A DNA stretch of 64,000 nt, from contig NZ_CP087585.1 of the NCBI RefSeq assembly GCF_022200785.1, positions 2,914,001 through 2,978,000 of the forward strand, in the 5' to 3' direction. Within the stretch, counting starts at the first letter, position 1; each line of letters starts with the position of its first letter. Below the pieces are notes generated by a model, which saw only the letters and a program-made list of their open reading frames with translations, was not told the origin of the DNA and made no database searches. Both the position numbers and the translations under genes were made by a program. The DNA comes from Pedobacter mucosus (lineage in GTDB: Bacteria > Bacteroidota > Bacteroidia > Sphingobacteriales > Sphingobacteriaceae). Positions 34,456-42,340 of this stretch are shown piece by piece.

Positions 34456-35139
34456 ATGAAAATACAATCAGTTATTTGTGGCTTAATCTTGCTTTCTTTA
34501 TCGGTTAATGCCCAGTACAAGTTTCTAGCGAATAACGCATCCGATAAATACAAGGCTAAAATATTTGTTCAAGATTGTGAGAACACAATATGTTCTGGCA
34601 AAGCAACCATCATTTTGTACGATAAAATTTCAGATCAAGAGATGCAAACTTTTCATTCTGAGGATTTAAGTTTTTCCTTAACCGAAAAACAGAATGCTAA
34701 AATTGGGTGGTTAGATTTAGGGAAATATCAGACTCCATTGATATTTGGTGATTTTAATTTTGATGGATTAGAGGATATTGCGATTCGAAATGGAGCTAAT
34801 GGCGCTTACTCAAGTCCTTCTTACGATGTGTATCTTTCCTCCTCTAATAACAAATTTACACTCAACGAAGACTTAAGCAAAATAGCATCTGAAAATTTGG
34901 GGATGTTTGAAATAGATAAAAAAACTAAGCTAATAACCATTAGCCAGAAAAATGGCTGCTGTTTCCAAAAACATACAAGTTATAAATTTGATTCTAAGAA
35001 AGGATTATCAGAGGTTTCTTCTGTAATAGAAGACACAAGTATTGGTGACGATGTTACCGTAATTACACAAAAAGTAGAAAACGGAAAGATTAAAAGAAGC
35101 GTTCAAAAATTTAAAACTAAAGATTATTATGAACAATAA
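34456..35139 (+). CDS. Exported protein with FG-GAP-like motif, unknown function
   Basis: A 227-residue secreted protein with a signal peptide (1-20, ending SVNAQ). It contains one calcium-binding-like DFNFDGLEDIAI motif at about 103-114, as in FG-GAP/XAC2610-type proteins, and two adjacent cysteines in NGCCFQKH. The rest is beta-rich. No enzyme motif is visible, so a role is not assigned. ATG at 34456 is preferred to a TTG at 34438 because it gives a proper signal peptide. The stop codon sits in a 14-bp inverted repeat. Confidence 0.72.
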   Translation: MKIQSVICGLILLSLSVNAQYKFLANNASDKYKAKIFVQDCENTICSGKATIILYDKISDQEMQTFHSEDLSFSLTEKQNAKIGWLDLGKYQTPLIFGDFNFDGLEDIAIRNGANGAYSSPSYDVYLSSSNNKFTLNEDLSKIASENLGMFEIDKKTKLITISQKNGCCFQKHTSYKFDSKKGLSEVSSVIEDTSIGDDVTVITQKVENGKIKRSVQKFKTKDYYEQ

Positions 35140-35148
35140 TCTTTAGTT
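35115..35148. terminator. 14-bp inverted repeat over the stop codon, possible terminator-like hairpin
   Basis: AACTAAAGATTATT (35115-35128) and its exact complement (35135-35148) enclose six bases. It spans the stop codon of the upstream gene and lies nine bases before the convergent TetR stop. There is no T-run, so a structural, bidirectional barrier is more likely than classic termination. Confidence 0.5.
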
Positions 35149-35156
35149 AATTTACA

Positions 35157-35732
35157 CTATAAAGCAGCTTTTACTAAAAAAGGCAATATCTCTTTTTGAA
35201 AACTAACGAAGTTTTTGCGCACATCAGAGTCACTTACCGATGTAAAAGCGAATGAAAACACAATGCTCTTACTCGCTTTAAGTAAAAATGCAAGGCCTTC
35301 TCTCCTAGCAGGATTATTCTTGAAATTATCTAACTGTAAATATGCGGCAAGTAATAGCGCTTCCAATTGGTCGGAAAGATGTTTTAAAAATTCTTGAGAA
35401 TTTGCATTTTCTCGAACAAAATCCCATCCAATAAATTCATTGCAAGCCGTAAAAGATAGGCGGCTGGTTTTCATAACCAGGGCTTTTAAATGTTCTTCTT
35501 CAGATGCATAGCTTAACTTATTATTCAAAATTTCATGCAAACCTTGGTCAAGATAATCCATTACAATACTATCTAATACCTGTTCCTTACTTTCAAAATA
35601 CTTGTAAATAGTGGCTTTTGCAATACGGGCTTTTTTAGCAATTTCGTTAACACTGGTTTTGTGATAACCGTATTTTCTAAAAAGTTCTTTAGCCGCTTTT
35701 TTTACCGTTTCTTTAATTTTTTCAGCTTCCAT
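35157..35732 (-). CDS. TetR/AcrR-family transcriptional regulator
   Basis: A 191-residue repressor. The N-terminal HTH (about 10-55) has the family form KKARIAKATIYKYFESKEQVL; the C-terminal ligand domain is unrelated to any I recognise. The start codon abuts the stop of the Rieske-like lipoprotein gene, making a three-gene minus-strand unit with pheS. Its target and ligand are unknown. Confidence 0.9.
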   Translation of the reverse strand: MEAEKIKETVKKAAKELFRKYGYHKTSVNEIAKKARIAKATIYKYFESKEQVLDSIVMDYLDQGLHEILNNKLSYASEEEHLKALVMKTSRLSFTACNEFIGWDFVRENANSQEFLKHLSDQLEALLLAAYLQLDNFKNNPARREGLAFLLKASKSIVFSFAFTSVSDSDVRKNFVSFQKEILPFLVKAAL

Positions 35733-36140
35733 TTAGTTGGTAACGTTAAGTAATGTACCTCCCTGAAGGCTAATATTATAAACTTTAAGACTACGTTCTG
35801 CAGGCGCCTTTTGCGGACTTCCATCAAATAAAGAAAATTTAGCACCAGAACAAGGGTCTGTTGCTGTTAAGCCACTTTCATCAGGTGCAACTTTGCACTT
35901 TCCTTCCGGATTTACAGAGCTACAACGATCAAATGCAACATAACCGCCAAGTGGAGTTTTAACAATAATTAACCCGGCAACACCATAATTAGAAACCAAT
36001 AAAACATTATTAACTGCTTTTAAACTAAATTCAGTAATGGTTATGTTGTAATTGACAGCAACCTCAGGTATATAGTTATCGCCTTTACCGCAGCTACTAA
36101 ATAAAACAAATACGAATAATATGCTGTAAAAATATTTCAT
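35733..36140 (-). CDS. Rieske-fold-like lipoprotein lacking the iron-sulphur histidines
   Basis: A 135-residue lipoprotein (lipobox FSSC, Cys17). Residues about 55-135 follow the Rieske pattern: FDRCSSV at 70-76, DPCSGAKFSLFDGSPQ at 95-110 and APAERSLKVYN at 112-122. In true Rieske proteins the two motifs are CxH and CxxH; here both cysteines remain (Cys73, Cys97) but the histidine positions are Ser75 and Ala100. A third cysteine is at 82. Cluster binding is therefore unlikely. It sits between pheS and the TetR gene with almost no gaps. Confidence 0.7.
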   Translation of the reverse strand: MKYFYSILFVFVLFSSCGKGDNYIPEVAVNYNITITEFSLKAVNNVLLVSNYGVAGLIIVKTPLGGYVAFDRCSSVNPEGKCKVAPDESGLTATDPCSGAKFSLFDGSPQKAPAERSLKVYNISLQGGTLLNVTN

Positions 36141-36142
36141 AA

Positions 36143-37183
36143 TTAAATTAAAGCAGATTTGTATTGCTTTAAGAAACGGACATCGTTTTCAGAAAATAAA
36201 CGTAAATCTTTAATCACATATTTAAGATTAGTGATCCGCTCAATACCCATTCCAAAAGCAAAACCACTATATTTTTTCGAATCAATACCACAATTTTCCA
36301 AAACGTTGGGATCTACCATTCCACAGCCTAAAATTTCTACCCAGCCACTATATTTACAAAACTGGCAACCATCACCTTTACAAATGGTACAGGAAATATC
36401 CATTTCTGCAGAAGGCTCTGTAAAAGGAAAATAGGATGGACGAAAGCGTACTTTAGTGCCTTCACCGTATAATTCCTGTACGAAGTAAAATAAAGTTTGT
36501 TTCAAATCAGCAAATGAAACATTTTCGTCAACATACAAGCCTTCAACTTGATGAAAAAAGCAATGTGCTCTTGCCGAAATTGCCTCATTGCGGTAAACAC
36601 GACCAGGCATAATCGCTCTAAAAGGTGGTTTACCCTGTTCCATCATTCTAACCTGCACAGACGAAGTATGCGTACGCAAGGCGATATCTCCTTTTTCACC
36701 TCCTTTTTTTATGAAAAAAGTATCTTGCATATCTCTTGCAGGATGCTCTTCTGGAAAATTTAATGCGGAAAAGTTATGCCAGTCATCTTCAATTTCCGGA
36801 CCTTCAGCTACGGTAAAACCAAGTTTTGCAAAAATTTCTACAATTTCTCGTCGAACTAAAGCCAAAGGATGGCGAGAGCCAATTTCGAAACCTTCTCCCG
36901 GTAAAGTTAAATCCAATTCCAAATCTTCAGTCTTAGATCCTAAGTCTGTGGTAGATTCTTTAAGGGTTTGATATTTTGATTCAGCAAGTTGTTTAAACTC
37001 ATTTAGAATTTTTCCAAGAGATCTTTTTTCTTCAACAGAAGCAGATTTAAATTCTTCAAAAATTTCTTTAATTACACCTTTACTTCCTAAGTATTTGATA
37101 CGGAACTGCTCTAATTCATCCGCTTTTTCAGTTACAAAAGCGTTTATATTTTCAGTGTATTGATTTATTTTATCCTGTAACAT
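36143..37183 (-). CDS. pheS: Phenylalanyl-tRNA synthetase alpha subunit
   Basis: A 346-residue class II synthetase subunit that charges tRNA-Phe together with PheT. The N-terminal coiled coil is followed by the class II core, with the motif-2 region (GRVYRNEAISARAHCFFHQVEG) and a C-terminal GFAFGMGIERITNLKYVI motif 3. ATG at 37183 is chosen over a longer in-frame ATG at 37243 because a -7 element (TATATTTG) lies between them, five bases before 37183. The lipoprotein and TetR genes follow without terminators. Confidence 0.95.
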   Translation of the reverse strand: MLQDKINQYTENINAFVTEKADELEQFRIKYLGSKGVIKEIFEEFKSASVEEKRSLGKILNEFKQLAESKYQTLKESTTDLGSKTEDLELDLTLPGEGFEIGSRHPLALVRREIVEIFAKLGFTVAEGPEIEDDWHNFSALNFPEEHPARDMQDTFFIKKGGEKGDIALRTHTSSVQVRMMEQGKPPFRAIMPGRVYRNEAISARAHCFFHQVEGLYVDENVSFADLKQTLFYFVQELYGEGTKVRFRPSYFPFTEPSAEMDISCTICKGDGCQFCKYSGWVEILGCGMVDPNVLENCGIDSKKYSGFAFGMGIERITNLKYVIKDLRLFSENDVRFLKQYKSALI

Positions 37184-37187
37184 GGGG

Positions 37188-37195
37188 CAAATATA
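37188..37195 (-). promoter_or_regulatory. Candidate -7 element (TATATTTG) for pheS
   Basis: On the minus strand TATATTTG is followed by CCCC and the pheS ATG, so transcription would begin at or beside the start codon (leaderless arrangement). Confidence 0.55.
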
Positions 37196-37277
37196 CAGCA
37201 AATTATTATAAAAATTATCTTCTGTTCGGTTCAAAAAACACATTTAAAATATCGCCATAATAGAAAATGAACTCAAA

Positions 37278-37304
37278 ACAAAAAAGCCACAAATGATGTG
37301 GCTT
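37278..37304 (-). terminator. Intrinsic terminator after kbl (minus strand)
   Basis: AAGCCACA (37284-37291) pairs with TGTGGCTT (37297-37304). On the minus strand the stem is followed by a T-run, and it lies 26 bases after the kbl stop. Confidence 0.85.
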
Positions 37305-37330
37305 CTTAAATTCTTTAATAAAATGGAAAT

Positions 37331-38518
37331 TTAAATCACCCCTAATTCCTTACCTACTTTTGTAAACGCAGCAATTGCTTTATCTAGGTGGTGTTGCTCA
37401 TGCGCAGCAGATAATTGAACACGAATCCGAGCTTTACCTTGCGGAACAACTGGATAGAAAAATCCAATTACATAAATCCCTTCGTCTAACATTTTTGCAG
37501 CAAAATTTTGAGCAATTTTTGCATCGTAAAGCATCACTGGTACAATTGGATGGAAACCTGGCTTAATATCAAAACCTGCTTCAGTCATCTTTTCCCTAAA
37601 ATATTTAGTGTTATTTTCTAATTTATCCCTTAACGCAGTAGTTTCGCTCAACATATCTAACACAGCGATAGATGCACCTGCAATTGCTGGGGCCAACGTA
37701 TTTGAAAATAAATATGGACGAGAGCGTTGGCGTAACATATCAATAATCTCTTTTTTACCGGAAGTAAATCCGCCAGATGCGCCACCTAAAGCTTTACCTA
37801 ATGTTCCTGTGATGATATCGATTCTATCCATCACGTTAAAATGTTCGTGTGTACCACGACCTGTTTTACCAATAAAACCAGAGCAATGAGATTCATCAAT
37901 CATGATTAAAGCCTCATATTTATCAGCTAGATCAGCAATTTTATCCAACGGCGCAACAGAACCATCCATAGAAAAAGCACCATCAGTAACTATAATTCTG
38001 TGCCTGCAATCTTTAGCAGCAATTAGTTGCTTTTCCAAATCCTCCAGATCCGCATTTTTATAACGGAAACGTTGCGCCTTACAAAGCCTAACGCCATCAA
38101 TTATAGAAGCATGATTTAATTCATCAGAAATTATTGCATCTTCAGCATTAAAAAGTGGTTCGAAAACACCACCATTTGCATCAAAAGCAGCGGCATATAA
38201 AATGGTATCTTCAGTACCTAAAAAAGAAGAAATTTTTGCTTCAAGTGTTTTATGCACTTCTTGAGTTCCACAAATGAAACGCACCGAAGACATTCCATAA
38301 CCATGATCATCTATCGCTTTTTTGGCGGCTTCTATAACTTTAGGATGCGAAGAAAGACCAAGATAGTTATTGGCACAAAAGTTTGTAACTTCTGCCCCTC
38401 CGCTTACTTTTATATCAGCACCTTGTGGCGTAATAATAATACGTTCGCGTTTAAATAATCCAGCGTTTTCTATTTCTTCCAATTCCTTTTGTAAAACTGG
38501 TTGTAATGTTTTATACAT
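37331..38518 (-). CDS. kbl: Glycine C-acetyltransferase (2-amino-3-ketobutyrate CoA ligase)
   Basis: A 395-residue PLP-dependent enzyme that converts 2-amino-3-ketobutyrate plus CoA to glycine and acetyl-CoA, the second step of threonine breakdown. Conserved elements include [16 protein letters not shown] near residue 50, [10 protein letters not shown], and the PLP-lysine region [14 protein letters not shown] around residue 240. ATG at 38518 is preferred to an extended frame to 38581. The matching first-step enzyme (SDR threonine dehydrogenase) is in this window at 60370-61317. Confidence 0.94.
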   Translation of the reverse strand: MYKTLQPVLQKELEEIENAGLFKRERIIITPQGADIKVSGGAEVTNFCANNYLGLSSHPKVIEAAKKAIDDHGYGMSSVRFICGTQEVHKTLEAKISSFLGTEDTILYAAAFDANGGVFEPLFNAEDAIISDELNHASIIDGVRLCKAQRFRYKNADLEDLEKQLIAAKDCRHRIIVTDGAFSMDGSVAPLDKIADLADKYEALIMIDESHCSGFIGKTGRGTHEHFNVMDRIDIITGTLGKALGGASGGFTSGKKEIIDMLRQRSRPYLFSNTLAPAIAGASIAVLDMLSETTALRDKLENNTKYFREKMTEAGFDIKPGFHPIVPVMLYDAKIAQNFAAKMLDEGIYVIGFFYPVVPQGKARIRVQLSAAHEQHHLDKAIAAFTKVGKELGVI

Positions 38519-38542
38519 GATATTTTCAGTTGATTCTGCGTT

Positions 38543-38550
38543 CAAAGTTA
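38543..38550 (-). promoter_or_regulatory. Candidate -7 element (TAACTTTG) for kbl
   Basis: On the minus strand TAACTTTG matches TAnnTTTG, 24 bases before the chosen kbl ATG and downstream of the longer frame's start, supporting ATG 38518. Confidence 0.5.
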
Positions 38551-38718
38551 TAAAAAAGACAGTAATAAAGCAGCGACTCAATTGTAAAATGGTAATTGAA
38601 ATTAGTGATTACTAAAACTATAAATAAGATTTTTATGTACTCTTAACAAACTTTAACAACCCTCTATACGTATAGTGTTAAAACTTATTCGATATTTATA
38701 GCTTACTAATTTATATTT

Positions 38719-41166
38719 ATGACCAGAATTTGCGCACTCCTATTCTTATGTGGATTAACAAATTTTACTTTTGCACAACAGTATATAGTTTCCGGAATTG
38801 TTAAAGATGCAACAGGACAGCCCGTTCCATTTACATCTGTATATTTAAAAAATACTACTCAAGGTACATCCGCAAATGTAGATGGAAAGTACTCTATAAA
38901 ACTAAGCAAAGGTCAGCATACCATAAGTTTTAGAGCCGTTGGTTATAAGCAACAAGATCATATTATCAATTTAAATGAAGATCTTTCTTTAGATGTAAAG
39001 ATTTCATCAGAAAGCTATACACTTGATAATGTAACGATTAGGGCAAACGCAGAAGATCCAGCATTTGAAATTATTCGCCAGGCGATAAAACTTAGAAAAG
39101 CGCATTTAAATGAAGTTAAGGAATTTAGTTGCGATGTATATATAAAAGGAGTTCAGCGGTTGAAAGGTGCGCCTAAAAAGTTCTTTGGTCAGGATATTCA
39201 AAAAGTTTTAGAATTGGATAGCAATAGAAATGGCATAATTTATTTATCAGAATCGCAAAGCAAATTTAATTTCAGGCAAAAAAATGATATACATGAAGAG
39301 ATGATTTCTTCGAAGGTTGCTGGTAGAAATAATGCGTTTAGCTTTAATAAAGCTTCAGATTTAATCATCAATTTTTATGATAATTATCTGCTAGAAAACA
39401 CGCTAAGTACACGTGGATTTATTTCGCCTATTGCAGATAATGCGCTATTTTACTATAAATACAAATTGATTGGCGAATCAAAGGAAAATGGAGAGCTGAT
39501 TCATAAAATACAGGTCATCCCTCGTCGAGAAAATGATCCTGTTTTCCGTGGGATTATTTACATTATCGATCGCAGTTGGCGCATTTATAATACCGATGTT
39601 TACCTGACTAAAAACGCCGGCATCAATTTTATTGATACGCTTAATATTAACCAGCAATTTACGAAAGTTAAACAAACCTACATGCCTACTACCATTAACT
39701 TCCAATTTGCTGGAAGCGTTTTGGGCTTTAAAGTGGCTGGCTATTATGTTGGTGTTTACAGTAATTATAACCTTGATCCTCAGTTTCCGAAAAATTATTT
39801 TAATGGTGAAATTTTGAAAGTTACCGAAACGGTAAACAAAAAAGATTCTTCATTTTGGACTAACAATCGGCCAATTCCATTAACAGCTGACGAGGCAGTT
39901 AATTATGTAAAAAAAGATAGTGTTGCCAAACTGAAAGAATCAAAGCAATATTTAGACTCATTAGAAAAGGATAATAATAAGTTTGGTATTGGAAAATTGC
40001 TTTTGAGAGGCTATTCCATAAATGATCGATATGACAAAGAATATTTCACTTTTGATCCCGTTTTGCGAGCTATAACTTACAATACAGTGGAAGGATTTGT
40101 AGTAAAATATGGGGTTACTTATAGAAAAGATTTTGAAAATAGAAGGTCGTACAGCATTCGACCAGAATTGAGATATGGTTTTGCAAATGAAAAACTAACT
40201 GGAAGTTTAACTGGAAATTATTATTACGATCCTGTAAAAAGGGCTAGTGTAAGCGCATCTTTCGGTAACGGAATTTTTGATTTAAATAATTTGGGATCGA
40301 TGACCTTGCTCGGCAATACTATAAATTCACTACTGTATGAGAAGAACTTTTCTAAATTTTATGAGAAAAGTTTTTTCAACATTAATACTACACGAGAACT
40401 AATAAACGGACTGCAAGGTAGTGTAAGTGTTGATTATAGTAGAAATCATTATCTAACGAACAGCTCCGACTTTAAGTTTTTTGACAATAAAGAAAGAGAG
40501 TTTACCTCCAATAATCCTTTTAGTCCGACAGTAGAAACACCGCTTTTCCCAACTTATACTGCATTTAGTGCTACGGCAAGTTTAACTTATACCATCGGAC
40601 AGAAATTCATAACGCGTCCGGATGGAAAGTTTTATACAGAATCTAAGTTTCCAAGAATTACTGTTTTATATAAAAAAGGATTTAAAAATCTTTTAGGTAG
40701 TGATGTTGATTATGATTTTATTAAAGCAGAAGTTTATCAAGACAAAATAAACTTAGGTTTGTTTGGTTATACATCATTTTTAGTTGGCGCTGGGAAGTTC
40801 ATCAATAATAATAAATTATATTATCTTGATTATAAACACTTTGCTGGTAATATTTCAACAATCTTTCCGCCAAATTTACGGAAGTTTCAATATTTAGATT
40901 TTTATCAATTTAGCACCAATCAACAATATTTCGAAGCACATTTAGAACATAACTTTGCTGGTTTTTTCATGAATAAAGTTCCATTATTAAGAAAAGCTAA
41001 ATTAGAGGAGTTTATTGGCGGAGGTTACTTATCATCACCAGAAAAAAGAAATTATAAAGAGTTTTATTTCGGTATTCAGCGTTTGGTTTTAAGAGCAAGT
41101 TATGGTTTTGCTTATGATGCAGCTCAAAAAATTTCTCAAGGATTTAGGATTAGTTATGGTTTTTAA
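38719..41166 (+). CDS. DUF5686 outer membrane protein with carboxypeptidase regulatory domain
   Basis: An 815-residue exported protein: signal peptide (1-20, ending TFAQ), carboxypeptidase-regulatory-like beta domain (about 21-105), then a long DUF5686 region whose C-terminal half alternates aromatic and polar residues like an outer membrane barrel and ends in YGF. Such proteins are common in Bacteroidota; the function is unknown. It lacks SusC plug motifs and a SusD partner, so it is not counted as a SusC protein. Confidence 0.82.
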   Translation: MTRICALLFLCGLTNFTFAQQYIVSGIVKDATGQPVPFTSVYLKNTTQGTSANVDGKYSIKLSKGQHTISFRAVGYKQQDHIINLNEDLSLDVKISSESYTLDNVTIRANAEDPAFEIIRQAIKLRKAHLNEVKEFSCDVYIKGVQRLKGAPKKFFGQDIQKVLELDSNRNGIIYLSESQSKFNFRQKNDIHEEMISSKVAGRNNAFSFNKASDLIINFYDNYLLENTLSTRGFISPIADNALFYYKYKLIGESKENGELIHKIQVIPRRENDPVFRGIIYIIDRSWRIYNTDVYLTKNAGINFIDTLNINQQFTKVKQTYMPTTINFQFAGSVLGFKVAGYYVGVYSNYNLDPQFPKNYFNGEILKVTETVNKKDSSFWTNNRPIPLTADEAVNYVKKDSVAKLKESKQYLDSLEKDNNKFGIGKLLLRGYSINDRYDKEYFTFDPVLRAITYNTVEGFVVKYGVTYRKDFENRRSYSIRPELRYGFANEKLTGSLTGNYYYDPVKRASVSASFGNGIFDLNNLGSMTLLGNTINSLLYEKNFSKFYEKSFFNINTTRELINGLQGSVSVDYSRNHYLTNSSDFKFFDNKEREFTSNNPFSPTVETPLFPTYTAFSATASLTYTIGQKFITRPDGKFYTESKFPRITVLYKKGFKNLLGSDVDYDFIKAEVYQDKINLGLFGYTSFLVGAGKFINNNKLYYLDYKHFAGNISTIFPPNLRKFQYLDFYQFSTNQQYFEAHLEHNFAGFFMNKVPLLRKAKLEEFIGGGYLSSPEKRNYKEFYFGIQRLVLRASYGFAYDAAQKISQGFRISYGF

Positions 41167-41280
41167 ATGTTATAAGTTTTGAGTAGTACGTTTTAAGTTT
41201 TGCTGGGCATAAATCAGCAATGCTATTTTACTACTTATAACTTAAGACCTTTGTTTAACTAATAACCTAAAACTTACAAC
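41167..41280. repeat. Slippage-type inverted repeat between DUF5686 and trhO
   Basis: Forms of GTTATAAGTTTTGAGTAG and ACTTATAACTTAAGACC face each other over about 60 bases, then AAAACTTACAACTC. No gene is present. It is similar in style to the region after carA. Confidence 0.5.
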
Positions 41281-41289
41281 TCATTTCCT

Positions 41290-41297
41290 TATCTTTG
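41290..41297 (+). promoter_or_regulatory. Candidate -7 element (TATCTTTG) for trhO
   Basis: TATCTTTG matches TAnnTTTG, 40 bases before the trhO start codon. Confidence 0.45.
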
Positions 41298-41337
41298 CGC
41301 AGCTTTAAACGCCGTTTGCAACGGTATCAACGCATAC

Positions 41338-42285
41338 ATGGAAAAATATCAAACACTACTTTATTATTGCTATAGCACTATAGCAAACGCAGAACAATTT
41401 GCTGCCGATCACCTAAAATTCTGTAAATCGTTAAACTTAGTTGGCCGCATAATCGTAGCTGAAGAAGGTTTAAACGGAACTGTATCTGGCAAAACCAGCG
41501 ATTGTAAAATCTATATGGATGCGATACATGCCGATGAAAGATTCGCTAAAACTGCATTTAAAATTGATGATGTAAATGAGCCTTCATTTATTAAAATGCA
41601 TTGCCGGTACAAATCAGAAATTGTGCATTCTGGATTAAAAGATACTTCCATTATAGACCCAAATCATCAGACAGGGAAACATTTGGAGCCTGTTGATTTT
41701 ATGGCGATGAAAGATGACGAAGATGTAATCATTCTTGATGTGCGCTCAAATTACGAGCATAATCTTGGGAAATTTAAAAATGCCATTACACTTGATATTG
41801 AAAACTTTCGTGATTTCCCCGATAAAATAAATGAGCTTGCTCAGTATAAAGACAAAAAGATTTTAACCTATTGCACAGGTGGCATTAAATGTGAAAAGGC
41901 ATCAGCTTTGCTTTTACACCATGGTTTTAATGATGTTTATCAGCTTCATGGTGGCATTATAAAATACGGTAAAGAAGCGCAGGGAAAAGATTTTGAAGGC
42001 AAATGTTATGTGTTCGATAACCGAATTGCAGTTGATGTTAATAATGTGAATCCAACGATTGTTTCGGTTTGCTATAACTGCGGCAAAACAACTCCAAAAA
42101 TGATAAATTGTGCCAATCCTGAATGTAATGAGCACATAACTCAATGTGATGAATGTGGTGATCTTCTACAAGGTTGCTGCAAAGAGGAATGTACCACTAA
42201 CCCACGCAAACGCCCATATGATGGCACTGGTTACTATGTAAAAGTTCCACATCAAGTAAATAAAAAGACTGAATTAGTTGGGTAA
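41338..42285 (+). CDS. trhO: tRNA uridine(34) hydroxylase TrhO (rhodanese-like)
   Basis: A 315-residue YceA/TrhO-type enzyme that hydroxylates uridine 34 of tRNA. An N-terminal ferredoxin-like domain (1-115) precedes a rhodanese domain with catalytic Cys179 in TYCTGGIKCEKA. The C-terminal tail is rich in cysteines (CYNCGKTT, CANPECNEH, CDECGDLLQGCCKEEC), as in family members, possibly for metal. It lies directly before the locus 2 regulator on the same strand, most likely by chance. Confidence 0.9.
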   Translation: MEKYQTLLYYCYSTIANAEQFAADHLKFCKSLNLVGRIIVAEEGLNGTVSGKTSDCKIYMDAIHADERFAKTAFKIDDVNEPSFIKMHCRYKSEIVHSGLKDTSIIDPNHQTGKHLEPVDFMAMKDDEDVIILDVRSNYEHNLGKFKNAITLDIENFRDFPDKINELAQYKDKKILTYCTGGIKCEKASALLLHHGFNDVYQLHGGIIKYGKEAQGKDFEGKCYVFDNRIAVDVNNVNPTIVSVCYNCGKTTPKMINCANPECNEHITQCDECGDLLQGCCKEECTTNPRKRPYDGTGYYVKVPHQVNKKTELVG

Positions 42286-42340
42286 ATATTAAACGATCAA
42301 TTTTAATGTCTCAATAACAGCTTGACCAAAGACCAGCATT

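Noticed and set aside
37184..37243. Longer N-terminus for pheS
   Set aside because: A -7 element lies inside the extension and the shorter form matches the family start.
38719..41166. A third SusC protein
   Set aside because: It has the regulatory beta domain but lacks the TonB plug motifs and a SusD partner; it fits DUF5686.
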